Shown in pieces: positions 1-12,522 of a DNA stretch of 64,000 nt. Under the pieces are notes generated by a model. The model ran no database searches. It had not been told where the DNA came from and saw only the letters and a list, made by a program, of their open reading frames with translations. This stretch comes from Archilochus colubris (Eukaryota > Chordata > Aves > Apodiformes > Trochilidae), in NCBI GenBank assembly GCA_023079485.1, contig CM041083.1:106593054-106657053 (forward strand), in the 5' to 3' direction. The first letter of the stretch is position 1. Every line of letters begins with the position of its first letter. The position numbers and the translations under genes are program-made.

Positions 1-2330
1 AAACACTGTAAGTTGACATAAATTGGAGCTGACCTCATCCAGAAGTCTGCATTTCAAGTGGGAGATGTTAGGAATAATTTAAACTTTCAAAGATCCATTT
101 AACTTGGCTCCAACTAAAGTTATCAGATACAATTCCTTTTACATGATTCCTGTTTTTAAAGAGAATACTTTGTGACAGACTTCATAACAGACTCATAAAT
201 AATTCAGCAGAGTACTCATGAAAGCACTGTACCCAATTTATTGTGCAAGGTGTCAGTATCAGGCTGAGGTCCACCTAAAGCCCTCCCAGACCTCATGTTT
301 TGGAAGGTTAAGGTTGTGGAACTCCTCTATGTCTTTAAAGTGGCAGCCACTGCTGAAACAGAAGAGCAAATTACCTTCTTAACATACACAAGTTCCTAAG
401 ACTCTGCACATAACAGAACACAATGGCAGGTTAAATGTGGAAAAGCAGGAACAGCCACATGTGGGCATTGCAGAAGGCTGCAAATATAGATGGGGAATAA
501 ACCCTGCAAAATCTTACCAGCAAGTGCAGTTCCACACTTTAGCAGATCAATAAACAGCTTTTTAAGAATGTCAGTCCATAAAAAAAAAGGGGTACAAAAG
601 ATAAATATTACCAGGTGAGAAGTCCTTATTTTTTTAATTTTTTTTTTTTCACAGTTTGGACATGTATGTGAATTATGGAATAAAGGGAGAAAATATGTTT
701 GCAATTAAAATGCATTCCATGCTGCGGTAGGTCCTTCCATTAATTACAGTGAAGTTTGAGGCCCACAATTCTTGTCCAAATAAAGGAAAGATCAGAACTT
801 TTCACTTCTAAAGGTGTAACCAGGAAGTCATTGCATTGCCAAGTTGAGCTGACCCAAACCTTGCTGTCATGCACTATTAAAGTGTCCTTAGCTTGTGCAC
901 TTATTTTATTTGCTGAAAAGTTACATTTGGTGCACACCTGCTCTTTTTGAAAATTATCCAAAAGCCTTCTGAAATAAATGTTGGGCTTCCAGTATTTGCT
1001 ACCTTAATGTATTACTGCATACATCAGCAGAAATGAGAAGTGATACAGAAGATTGAGATCATACTTAAGACAATTTCATGTGAGGAATAATATAGAATAT
1101 GTCTATAGACAGATTTTATCACTTAGAAACACTAGTTTTTTTTAAAAATTCTTGGTGAATCATCCTCAAGAACTTTCATTTCTGTAATTCATACAATCTA
1201 TTTTAAAACAGAAAACAAAACAAAACAAAATCTGTTCTCAACCCATTGTGATTTGTGGCAATGTCCTCCTTCCTGAATAACAAGGATTTCAAAGTGACCA
1301 GGATCTGAAATTTATTGTTAAAGTCTTTGTGAGACATAAGGTTACTGGAAAAAAAGAAGCATATTTATCCATTAACTCTTTATGTTTCATTCATTCATTC
1401 ATGACCTGGCTTCACGAACGAAGATTTTAGAAAGGCTCTAAGTCAGGCCATGACCACCTGACCATAACCAATAAATAGGCAGTTGTTGCTGAATATAATC
1501 CAAATATCTAGGATTAGTTACATTTTGTTTTGGTTTTAAGCTTTTTTTAACTTTGCTATCAATCGCTATTAATCATTTGCCCTGGCAAAGCTTATATTGT
1601 TTCAGCTTCTAAGGTATCAGGATATGCATAAGTGAATGAAGAGACAAAAGCAAATTTCCAGAAATGATAAACCATCACTCACATTGATAAAAATTTATGA
1701 AACCTTCAGAGGATTAGTACACAATAAAGATGTCAAATCCTGTCAATTTTTGACTGCACTGATATCAGATTATTCTATTGTCAGTGTTTTAATTACACAT
1801 TATTTCTAAATAGTTACAAAGTTGCATGAAGCAATGTGAGACTTAAATGCCACACAAAGTGAAGCAATATTCTGTCAAAGAAGTGTTCTGTGAGGTAAAG
1901 AAAAATGCTGAGAAGCTGAGACTATTTTAGGAATGACAATAGTTTGTTATTGTAGATAATTTTTTGAAAACTTTATAAAATCTTAAAACTTTCTCCATTG
2001 TTTTTAATGGTTTAAAACCAGCCCACACCACATGAAGAGGTCTCCTGACATCGGATCACTGCTTCAAGCTCACTGTATCCACCCCCCTCCTTAATCCTAG
2101 ATGTAGAAGCACTGTAACACCATGTTGGACCTTAATTTACTGCCTTAGACAAGCCCAGCAATAAGCTGAATCCTCAGTTTCAGTGACTCTGATCACTTGA
2201 ATTCAGAATCTTGCCCCACAGATGGAAGACACTGAAAGGGAATGAACACTTCTGATTTGTCCCAGAGTGATGATTTAGTTTAAGGCAAAATTTGGCACAC
2301 CAAGAACAGGACAATAAATCTAAGTTTTTC
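1..2330. other. Unique AT-rich non-coding DNA
   Basis: No gene, RNA or dispersed repeat is recognised here. Open frames are short (about 100 codons or fewer), overlap on both strands and resemble no family I know. Small simple tracts occur: a T-run at about 638-649, a CAAAA tract at 1211-1230 and a short CATT repeat near 1388-1401. The character fits avian intergenic or intronic sequence. Confidence 0.6.
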
Positions 2331-2347
2331 TGAAAAAAAACCCACAC

Positions 2348-2379
<32 letters not shown>

Positions 2380-2404
2380 CACAAAACAAAACAAAAAAAC
2401 CCCA
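2331..2404. repeat. (CAAAA)n A-rich microsatellite
   Basis: Two blocks of repeated CAAAA units are separated by A-runs and ACCCCACAC-like interruptions. This is low-complexity sequence. The frame that reads through it on the minus strand, rich in F, C and V, is an artefact of the tract. Confidence 0.9.
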
Positions 2405-4000
2405 GCCTTTCTTTCCCCAGTTATAGGTATTTTCTGTTCACAGAGTTGGATGGGGAGTTAAATATATTCTATTGTCTATAAAATTAATAAGATTTAAAGG
2501 ATAGAGGCTGTATGAATAATGTCATGAGGGGCATGGAAGATGAGATCTAAAAGAAGAGGTGAAGCTACAGGACTCAAATGCAAGTACAGGTGTTCATCCA
2601 TTATCATGAATTGCCAGCTCTGAAGTATACCTTCCATGCCAGTAGACTTTGATTTGTTTGTGGTTAAACAGAGCACCTCTGAACTTACTTCAAAACTGAT
2701 TTCAAAAGAACACTGCTAAAGCTGAACATAGTGCTTTAAACCTACAATAAACCCACTGAAGTGAAGGCAGCCAATCAGTAAGGTACAGAACAAAATCAAA
2801 AAACACTGAGCCAAACTATAATCATTTGGAAGTTCTCTCACACAGATTACCATTTCATTTAAAAACAAACAAACAAGCAAGCAAATAAAAAAAAACAAAT
2901 GGCTATACTTCTATCCTACTGTAATATTTAAATAAGATAAAAAATCTTTCTGATATTAAAAAAGCCATCTGTATGATTTTTTCCAGGGGTTAGATGTTAA
3001 AAGACTGAGAATGGAAAAATGCTTGCTCACAAAGTCTGCTCTTATTTCTGACATCACTGTAGATAGATAAAGAACAAAGTGGTAGATATGTTAGAAAATG
3101 ATAAAACAAAGCTACAAGAAAAAAGCATTGGCCTCTTAGTGATAGCTGTGTAAAGCAGACCAGAAGCAATTGCAGACGCCTGGAGTAATTTCAAAATCCA
3201 ATGATTTACTGTCCCTTATTTAGGAGACAACAAAGAAAAGTAGAATAAAAATGTACAAGAGTAACATGAGAGCATAATGTATAGCTTCCAATTCTTGCAT
3301 TCCCTAAGAGGTATGCAAAGTATAAAAGTACAAAAGATGAAACTATTGAAAATTGAGAGAATGTCTAACAGTTAAGCAAGAAACTGTTTTTGCTTTCTGC
3401 TCTCTATTCTCGTCCCGCTGCTTTAAAGTTTTTTTTGAAACTGTCAAAAAGAGGAAAAAAAAACATTCCCCAAAGGATGAGAATACATCAACATAATATT
3501 GGAAAAAAAAAAAAAAAAAAAGGCTCCCCATGCATTAGTATGAAACCCTGTAAGTCAGAAAGATAATACAATGAAGGGGCAGGTGGAATGCTGACTAATC
3601 TCCTTAAAAAACAACAGAAAAAGAAATAATTTAAAAAAAAAAAAAAGTGAGAGAGAGAGAGAAAAGGGCTTTGTTTGAAATGAATTAGCTCTGTACCATT
3701 TTTGACATTCACCAGTCTTTTGTGTTTATATGCAACATCTCAGTTCCAAGTGTCTCCAGGTTCACTCATAGCTGTCTTCACTCCATTGCTGCATTTCTTA
3801 GGTAAAGCCTCTCTATCTGTTACACCTAAATGGCAATTGGACATGACACTTTAACTACACAGTTTCCAAATTCAAGCACTGAACTGGAATTCCTCTGGAA
3901 TTCCCCACAAATATAAATTCATCCTTTCATGTCACTATTCTAATTTTCAAGAGCCCTAAACTGGAAATTTACCTGTGCAGGGCCAAGTGACTGTAGAATT
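2405..4000. other. Unique non-coding DNA with A-rich tracts
   Basis: No gene is recognised. The interval contains a CAAA/CAAG tract at 2861-2900, a pure A run of 19 at 3503-3521, and an A-run followed by a GA dinucleotide repeat at 3633-3662. The poly-F minus-strand frames here are translations of these tracts. Confidence 0.6.
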
Positions 4001-4088
4001 ATGTTATGTTATGTTATGTTATGTTATGTTATGTTATGTTATGTTATGTTATGTTATGTTATGTTATGTCATGTTGTTATGTTGTTAT
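4001..4088. repeat. (ATGTT)13 pentanucleotide microsatellite
   Basis: Thirteen perfect ATGTT units occupy 4001-4065. They are followed by one ATGTC variant and degenerate ATGTTGTT units to about 4088. Because the unit is five bases, one plus-strand frame stays open and reads as a repeating MLCYV pentapeptide. This explains the 99-codon frame that starts here, and there is no sign of a real gene. Confidence 0.95.
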
Positions 4089-7000
4089 ACCATACTGACA
4101 AAAACAGGGAACTCCTAATATACTTGTATCCTCAATGTGTTTCTCCAAATCTCCCAAACCATCCACCAAAGGAAACTACCCTTCAGCAACAGCTTTTCAC
4201 CTATGTATGTTGTCTGAAGTCTAGCAAGACATCTCTCAGAGGGTTTTCCCCAGACTTCAGCATTCAGCACCTCTTTTCTGCATGGACTGTCCAGGAATGA
4301 GAAATTTGGATATTTGGCTAAAGTTCCTAACTCACAAGGCACAAATTACAAGCTTCACAAGCTTCATTTGCCTCAGCCCACATAGAACTATTTGGCTCTT
4401 TGGTTTCTTATAGGCAAAGCCGCTGAAGACCCTTTCAATGTACAATACTTAGGGTGCACTACACACTCAATATCATTCCTTATTCAACATACTTGAAGAT
4501 CTTAAATGTAAAAGTGCTTTGGGCAATCTTAACTGTAAACAATTTTGCTAGTGACCAGCCAGTTTTATCTGTATGAAATATAAGAAAGTGTAGTTGAAAA
4601 TTTATCCATGGGTTCGATCACAGATAGTCACACAGCCAACACTACCCATTTTTTTCAAATAAAAAATAAATTCATGTAAATAGGAGTCACATTTTAGAGT
4701 TTTTTCCCCAGCACAAAAAAAGAAAAAAAATAATTTCTGTACCTTTACTACTATATGCAAATATTTCCATATATGAGAATCACTAAAATACATAACCATG
4801 AAGCTGCATGTCTAACCTGGTTATAAAACTCCCCAGATTATTAAAATAAGAGTTACAAACCTACTATATATCCCTTATTCTTAATAGGAGAAAGTTATCA
4901 ATTTTAAGAACAGACATAGTATCTCACATGCAACTTAGTAATGTTTGAAGGGATTCTGTGAACAGTAGAAAGGACTGCATGACCTCAGAAGTGTAGAAGT
5001 TTGCCTGTAGTTTACATGGCTAAAATAAAGGAAAATAAGTGGACTTTATTTTTTCCTGAACAGTTTTATTATTACTGATAAATCGTTTACTACAACAAGC
5101 GTGTCAAGATAACCATGTCAAAGGATTATTTTGAGTCATTTGATAGAAAGCAGTTCTGGTTTCTGTTTAAAGGTAATAATATACAGCAGTACTATAGTAA
5201 CTTTCTTCCCAGGTGTAAAGGCACTATATCCCAATTTGTTTGAGAAAGGTGGGATGTCAGATGGAAATATCCTATGGGCCAGATCTAGTGATTTGAACCA
5301 TATGGATCTACTCCTAAAAATAATACATTCCAGAACAGTTCCTGCTTGGAGGTGTTTCTATCTTTTCAGATATTCAGAAAACTGGGTGGAAATGAGTGCC
5401 ATTTTTCTTCAATAACTTTTACGGAAATAAAATTCAGTGCTTATCAACTGCAAACTTCAAATTTCTCTTTCAGCTAAACTTTCAAAGAAAACCTCTAGAA
5501 GTTACTGAGGTCTTACCTTAAAATGCAGCATTTGTATTTTAAGAACCAGACTTCTCTAGCTTAGAGGAAAATAATGCTTTATAGCACAGTAAATATTTGT
5601 ACAATATAATATTGGTACAGTATTTAAGTTAGCCTCATGAAGAATAAATGTGTAGTTTGAAATGATGAGCCACTCCAGTTGTCCTCATGGGATGCAAATT
5701 AAAATGTCCTTAGGTAAAATAAAGCAGCACTCAGTTTCTAGAAAACAAATCACTCATTTAATATTCAGGTTAGTATCTTTTTACATTTCCTTTTGACCTG
5801 AAAACACATTTTATTTTCTTTTTTAACGCCCATGCACCTTCACAAAAAAATTAAAGCACAGTAAAGAGGAATTCAATCTCCTAAAAGCTTAGGGAAACCA
5901 CAAAATTTCCAGAAAGAAAAAGGTTTGGAAATATTAACACTCTTAACCAAGTTGGTGTGGTTTGCTTTCCATTACCGGCTGGCACTTCTCAAAACCTGGG
6001 AACTACGGTTATAAGCAAAAGCCTGGTGTCAAGCTAATGACTTCCTTGATTTTGTGGTATATCAGACTCTACTTAAACACATCCATCCAAACCGGCATTC
6101 CTGCTGCTGGCACTTTTCTGGCTTTCAGTACTTGCCTTTACAATATTAGTGATTAATTTTTAACTCAGAGTATTGTAATTTAATAGATGTATTCATTTTA
6201 ATATGTTCATAAAGTCAAGAAATTAAAAAAAAAAAAAAAAGTGAATGTTTATATAGTGGCTAAAAGAAATAGAAAAGTTTGTATAAGTACTAAGTGTCAT
6301 TCCTGTTATTCGAATGATCCAAAGAGTTCACAGATGTTTCTGAAAAAAAAACTTAATTTACTGCCTTAAATTTTCTACCAGGCACTTGTAACTTGCTATG
6401 AAAAAAGAGGTGAAAACTTCTTCCACATACTGAGCACATACATAAAAGAACTCGTGCTATTTATTAACAGGAGCAAGCATTTATTAAAATGTACCCTGGC
6501 TTTTGAAAATAAGATGACTTCATATACAGGAAAGAGGTGTACATGATAAGTTTTTGCTTCGCGGCTGTTTTCAAAATATTACAAAAGGGTGATAAAACTA
6601 TTTTACATGCCAGTTTTAATTAATCTAACTTCCAGAAGGAGTTTGACCAGTGACAAAGCAAAGCATAACCTTTGGGAAAACCCTCAGCACCACTCATTTA
6701 AAATCTTTATGGCATAGTAATGGTTCTACTTTCAATACTTTATGAACTGCAGAAGTGTCAAAAGCTTTTTACAGTTTTCATTAAAAGTTTGAAGGTGTAT
6801 CTCAGTTCTAATTCTAAAATGTCAATATTGGCTTAAGAGAAATTAGTAAAATAACTCATATTACCTGACGTTAATCCTCCTTTCTATTCTGCCAAATGCT
6901 AAGAGGACAGCGTAAGTGTAATTCCCAATAGTCACAAATACTCAAGTCATTTCATATTCCACTGAAAACTTACCCATAGAAAGTTATTATATTGCATTTT

Positions 7001-7526
7001 CCTGATGTTCACATGCTTGTCAGATCACTTCTAACTTGGCTATTTAATATTTTTTCCATTTTATTAGCCTTCTGCTTTACCTAAGTAGATGAAATAGGTG
7101 ATCTATAGAGTAGTGACTTTTCTGAGTGTTGTCACTAGAAGTCGGACGCAGCAGTGTCTTCCATGCTCCAGAATGGAAAGCATAAATGGAAGTGCTTGGG
7201 TACAGCTACAAGGAGATAGAGGAACCACAGGGAAATGGAGAAATTGGCAGAGAAAGGTAAGAGTGAGTAAGCATGAGAAGATACAGCGATGGGTCAGAAG
7301 ATCTTCCTCACTTCAGAGCTCATTCTATCTCTCTCATTAATTGCATATTGCCATATTATTAGTGGCAGTCTCTCAGTCTTCCTCCCATACTTTCCCAATG
7401 ACAATTTCCTCTGAAGAGTGTTTCCAATTGCACTTGCTATATACAAATAAGGTTTATAAAGGAGTGGTCTGCAACTAAAGCTGGAATTGTTCCTCCTGGA
7501 GTAACAGATACAGAAATAGACAGACA
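4089..7526. other. Unique AT-rich non-coding DNA
   Basis: No gene or dispersed repeat is recognised. A pure A run of 16 lies at 6225-6240. The frames at 5131-5415 and 5962-6156 (plus) and 4115-4342 (minus) are short and match no protein family I recognise, so I treat them as chance. Confidence 0.55.
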
Positions 7527-7640
7527 GATATGTATATATATATGTGCATGGGTGTGTGTGCACTTATATATGTGTATATAACTGCACACATACATATATA
7601 GATGTGTGTATGTATAAAAATATGTTTGTTTATATATATT
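7527..7640. repeat. TA/TG-rich microsatellite
   Basis: Interrupted (TA)n and (TG)n runs with CACACA and GTGTGT blocks. The overlapping minus-strand frames rich in Y, I, H and T are translations of this microsatellite. Confidence 0.9.
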
Positions 7641-9430
7641 AAAATACAGACCAATATACAAATGTATATACATCTATCTGCCCAATAAAAAAACACAGTG
7701 AAGGATTCCCAATTCAATATGTATCAGTGGCTTCAGGAAGTAGCTGGGACTGCAGAAATTTTCCTAAAACTATATGTGAACACATTCACCTCAGCATTTA
7801 CAATTCTACTGCAAATAGTAATTTGGAGTTCCTAAGAATGACGGAAGTTGATGCATATGTCAAAGTAAAAAGCACTAGAATTGTGGGCTTCATTATTAGA
7901 AACCTTAGCCTACACAAGCATGTTTGCTGTAAGCACTCATGCTCATATGAATCTGATTTGAACATGAGAAAGAACAGCAATTGATAAAATATCTGAAAAG
8001 CAACTGTTTTCATTCAATGGATAGCTAGTATTTGTTTCTACGTATACTGATGACAATGGGTGTCTCCTCCTCTTCATGATGCAACTCACGAAGGTGTCAT
8101 GTCAAAAATGGTTAATTACAATCTCACTGAATGTCTTTGAAAATACAGAGAGCTTTTGCTCTTCAGGCCATGAATTTTCAGTGAACACACTTGACATTTT
8201 CTTCCACCTATTTCGTAGCAGGCAGAAAATCTTTCAAAGTGGAAAGGGTTTTCAGGGATGAGTGCAGGATCAGACTGGAGACCATACTTATGATTAAAAT
8301 CAGATATTGAAGAAAATACAAAGTGACACAGGACCTGGTTGTTTTTACTGCAAATACCCTAGCCTTTGAAAAGTTTATAGGAAACTCTACCACTAGGTGC
8401 TATAGGTGCTCTTAAAACCTTCTAATTTATTGACGATGGCCAGCATAGAATAATCCCTACTCTGTTCAACAAGAAAAAATTACAGAATCTGGAAAACTTA
8501 TTCTAAGAAAAATAACAAATTTTTATATCAACTCTTCTTTTTCTTTGCAAAATGTGTAGTCACTCCATTTCATTCATTCCCCCAGTTTTTCCTTACACAG
8601 CTGATTGAGGAAGCCATTCTGCGCTCTATGCTCACATTGTCTTTACATTATTTGGTTGTATTTTCTCAAACTGCCCTCTAGGATATAAAAGCCACTGGCT
8701 TGTAGAGTTACCTTTGCACTTTAGAGAAATTAGGAAGTGTTTCTACAGAAAACTTGCTCACTGATAAAATTTTTAGGCCTAGACTGCTTGGGTAGTGCAT
8801 GGAAATATTCTCAGGTAAAAAAAATTAAAAAAAAAATCTTGGGGAAAGTGAACTATACAAAATAATGTTTTCTGTGTACTAGCCTTATTTGTATCAGGCC
8901 TAACACTTTTAGAACATGATTTCATGGGCCATGATGTAGTCAGCAGAACTGTCTGCATAAGCAAATGCTCTGGACCCAGTCCCTCCAACACTCAAAAAGG
9001 GACATAAAACTGACACGAGCTCACTCTTTTTTTTTTGTTCTGACTTTTTCTTCCTAAAATTACTAGATAAATTTACTTTATTCTCATGCAGAGTTTTGTT
9101 AGATTATCTGCTTTTGTCTCACATGTTAAACTTTACTATTGTATCATGTTGTTGTAAGGATCTGACTTTCTAAAACAATTCTTTTTTATGAGACACAAAA
9201 AATGCTGCCATTTTACTTCATTTACTTCACATACTTGTAAGAAAGAACTGTTTCAAGTTTCTCACAATAACTGAAACATAAATTTACCACTGAACAGTAA
9301 CACTAGTACTGAAATAATATAGAGGTAACAAGAAGGAAAAAATCAACATGTGGTTGAAAATAAGGTGTCCTCCAAACTTTCATAGTGACCCTAGTGAACA
9401 AGATTACCAACGAACTAAAAGTAAGAGCAT
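7641..9430. other. Unique non-coding DNA
   Basis: No gene is recognised. The sequence is AT-rich with a short T-run near 9027. The 7727-7984 (plus) and 7798-8013 (minus) frames overlap on opposite strands and look like chance. Confidence 0.55.
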
Positions 9431-9710
9431 GTGTAAAGATATCCTGGTTTCTATTCCTAACCCACCTCTGCCCAAGGTCAAGCAGATATAGGAAGCTGGA
9501 TGTGCCTCTGTGAGTAACATGCAAGAAAGGCAAAATGAAGCTGCAAAAATATGAAAAAAGAGACCTGCAGAGCAGAGGGGGAGGTGAGAGAGTAATGCCA
9601 GAGAAAGGACACCGAGGACAGTGAAGAAGGAGGGGGAAAGGTACCTGAGCAGAGGTTTCCCCACAGCCCTTGGTGAGATGGCAGCTGTGCCCCTGCAGCC
9701 CATGGAGGAG

Positions 9711-9780
9711 CACAGTGGAGCAGTCCCTGAAGAAGCATGGTGGAGCAGTCCTTGAAGAACCACAGTGGAGTAAATGTGGA
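9711..9780. repeat. 25-bp tandem repeat inside the GA-rich element
   Basis: Two 25-base units (9711-9735 and 9736-9760), differing at a few positions, are followed by a partial third unit that diverges after CACAGTGGAG. Each full unit contains TGGAGCAGTCC and TGAAGAA. Confidence 0.85.
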
Positions 9781-10205
9781 TTGGTAGCCCCTGAACTGTC
9801 ACAGGTGGAAGGATATGAAGCTGCAGTCTGTGCAGGATCACGGAGAGGGGCAGATGTGCATCTGCAAGCATGGACGACCCTGTGCCAGGGGAGATGAGTG
9901 TTCTTGAAGCATCCATGACTCTGTGTCCAGCCCAGGTGGGAGCAGTCTGTGCCTGAGGGACTGCACCTGTGGGAGGGACCCGTGTCCCAGGGGTTCCTGA
10001 AGGACTCTCCCAGGAGAGGGACCCCGCATTGGAGCAGGGGAAGAACGTGAGGAGTCCTCCCCCTGAAGAGGAAGGAGCGGCAGAAACTCCGTGTGGGGAA
10101 CAGACCCTGAACCCCCCTGCCCCTCCCTGTGCCCTGAGGGGGAGGCCGGAGGGAAGGCCTGGGAAGAAGGAAGAGGTGTGGGGTGTTTTCTCTTTCTCCT
10201 TGTAG

Positions 10206-10211
10206 ATTAAA
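10206..10211 (+). promoter_or_regulatory. ATTAAA polyadenylation-signal motif within the element
   Basis: ATTAAA lies in the 3' part of the GA-rich repeat, followed by a T-rich stretch. It is placed where an LTR R region would carry its poly(A) signal. Whether it works here is unknown. Confidence 0.4.
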
Positions 10212-10425
10212 TTAGGTTTTTTTCTTCCCTACTTGAATCTGTCTGCTTTTTGCAGACACTGTAGTTGGAGGGTACAGGCTTACTGTAATTGGAGGTGAAA
10301 ACCACCTATTCTTGTCTCGATTTAGGACACTTTAGATGGATTTTTCTCCTCCCTGTCCCACAGTGGGGGTGGGAGTGAGCAAGTGTAAGCCTGGTTGGTA
10401 CCAGCTGGGACTAAACCTTGATGGT

Positions 10426-11878
10426 ATGTTGTATGAAATAGAAGACACTACATTTCATTATTACTATTCACTGCTTTATAATAATATCCATAATCAGAAT
10501 AGATAGTAACTGAGGATGGAGAATACAATAGAAAACAAACAGAAAACAACTTATAAAGTTGAGTTAGCAGCTTTTTTCTTTTTATGAACTCACTCTTTTC
10601 AATAAAAACTAATGGATGTGGATTAAATGAGACAAATTCCAAAATAAAATACAGGAAGGTGGCTTTCAAAATAATTTTATATGCAACCCTTAAGTGGTCT
10701 CATCAGTTGAAGTGAACTGAAATCATGTAGCAGCACATGGATGGGAGATCATAGTTAAGCGATGTCACACCTTTTAGTCTCTTTCTGGAATACTTGAGAT
10801 TTTCCACTGAATAAATTCACTTAAATTATGTGTCATTCTTTTTCAATAGTTTAAAAGCTTGATTACTCAGTATCATGACTGATTTCCAGTCAGAAAATAA
10901 TTGAATTTGGAATACATTATTAGATCAAAATTATATTATTTCACAGACACCCTGTCTTTCTCATCCAAAGATCCCAAAATTCTGCCAAATACTAAATAAA
11001 AGGAAAGGTCCATTTACAAAGAATTAGATGTCAGAGTATTACTGAATTTCTCAAAGTAGTGCTCAGAGAGCAAGTTGTGCAAAGAAAGTGAAGATAAGAA
11101 ACAGAATGTAGATTAAAACCAAGAGTTTTCTCTTACTTTTCTCTTAGACAAACATTCTTTCAGATATTATTCAGGGTCTTGAGAAAATTTCTTTTCTGGC
11201 TAGTCACACTGGGATTGAACATGACATTAAAAATACGGTCTTCTATCTCTTGTCTGTGGTATAAGGGAGTATGGACATCATGAGTTTCCTGCTGATGTAA
11301 ATAGCAGTATTTGCTTGCATATATATTTTTGTGGATATTCTGCAGAAGATTTCCAGGGAGAGCTGACTGACAACCATTGTTTTCATCCCACAGGAAATTC
11401 CATTATTGAAACACTTTGTCCTGATATCAAATCAGGACAAAAACTCGGATTATCCTGTTTTTTCCACACAGAAAAACATGCCCAACTTTGATTTTAAAAA
11501 TGCCAACTGTTTGGAGGTGGCTTAGAGAAGAATGTTAATAATTTTTGACAGTATCTCACAGAAAAATTCTATTTGCATCTCTTAGACCTTCATTTTCCAT
11601 TTTGACTTTCCTATACAAGTTTGGTTCCCTGAGAAGACCACACCTGATCTTACATAAGAGAACATTCACCTGCACCCGCCCATTCCACTAGACACAAACA
11701 TATGTGCCCAGGCAAACATTCAAATTCCCTTCAAAACCATTTAACAAGTAGGCACTTTAAGTCTCACACCAGATAAAAAATTCTGCAGAATTACTTTTCC
11801 TTGGTAACTGAATACTGCAGTCACTAACACAAAGAGGTCAAATTTAGAAAGATGTCTGCTATACTAGAATGATTCTTC
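10426..11878. other. Unique non-coding DNA
   Basis: No gene or dispersed repeat is recognised between the GA-rich element and the CR1 cluster. Confidence 0.55.
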
Positions 11879-11900
11879 AAAAATAAATAAATAAATAAAA
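11879..11900. repeat. (AAAT)n microsatellite
   Basis: About five AAAT units lie directly beside the 5' truncation point of the following CR1 copy. Confidence 0.9.
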
Positions 11901-11904
11901 CTGA

Positions 11905-12247
11905 GCATTTTTCTCTACAACTGCCTGAAAGGAGGTCGCAGTTAGGTGGGGGTCAGTCTCTTCCCCTAGGTAACCAGTGATAGAAGGAGAGGAATCGGCC
12001 TCATGTTGCACCAGGAGAGGTTCAGATTGGATATTAGGAAAAATTTCTTCACTGAAAGAGTGGTTAGGCATTGGAACAGGCTGCTCAGGACAGTGGTGGA
12101 GTCATTACCCCTTGAGGTGTTAAAAAAATGTGTAGATGTTGCACTTCAGGAAATGGGTTCGTTGCCATGGTAGTGTCATGGTGTTGACAGTCGGAGCTGC
12201 TGATCTTAGAGGTCTTTTCCAGCCTTAATGATTCTATCATTTTATGA
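11905..12247 (+). mobile_element. CR1 LINE fragment, 5'-truncated
   Basis: This copy starts in the 3' part of the CR1 reverse-transcriptase ORF and runs to the element's 3' end. The plus strand reads, with interruptions, CR1 peptide signatures such as [20 protein letters not shown]. It ends in AGAGGTCTTTTCCA followed by the decayed terminal octamer ATTCTATCATTTTATG. A stop after GGRS and further substitutions show it is dead. At about 340 bp it has the severe 5' truncation typical of CR1 insertions. It lies tail-to-tail with the next CR1. Confidence 0.93.
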
Positions 12248-12522
12248 CTACAGAATTCAAGGCAACAGCCACAAGATATATTTTTCTATATACATAAATG
12301 TCTGTTTGCATCTCAGTGTAAAATATGTATTAACTGTATATGTACCAGTTTGGTCCCCTGAAAGTTTGGGAGATTTATTTTGATTTAAGCAAAGGTTGAA
12401 CAACGAGCAATGAATTAATCTAAGAAGTCAACAAAATACTTCAAGATTTGTGCCTAACAGATGTACTGTGCTTCTGAGATGTACTTTTCCTACATACCTC
12501 TCAACCCTAATATTCTTTATAT

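Larger units (their letters stand above)
9431..10425 (+). mobile_element. GA-rich avian dispersed repeat, probably LTR-retrotransposon derived
   Basis: This roughly 1-kb block is far richer in G and C than its flanks. I recognise it as an avian dispersed repeat by the series of GTGGAGCAGT-type motifs, the phrase GGAGCAGGGGAAGA followed by a GAGGAGTCCTCCCCCTGA box, the GAAGGAGCGGCAGA box, and a tail with ATTAAA at 10206-10211 followed by a pyrimidine-rich stretch and a GGGGGTGGGAGTGAGCAAGTG box. A 25-bp unit is tandemly repeated about 2.4 times at 9711-9780. The ATTAAA position implies plus-strand orientation, as in the R region of an LTR. Exact ends and family name cannot be fixed by eye, and no target-site duplication was seen. 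The open frames inside it, including a 170-codon minus-strand frame at 9404-9916, have no retroviral or host protein character. Confidence 0.75.

Noticed and set aside
4001..4300. 99-codon plus frame starting with repeated MLCYV
   Set aside because: It is a translation of the ATGTT pentanucleotide microsatellite.
9404..9916. 170-codon minus-strand frame, the longest in the window
   Set aside because: It lies almost entirely in the GA-rich dispersed element, antisense to its inferred direction. It overlaps other open frames and shows no family signature; low stop density comes from the GC-rich composition.
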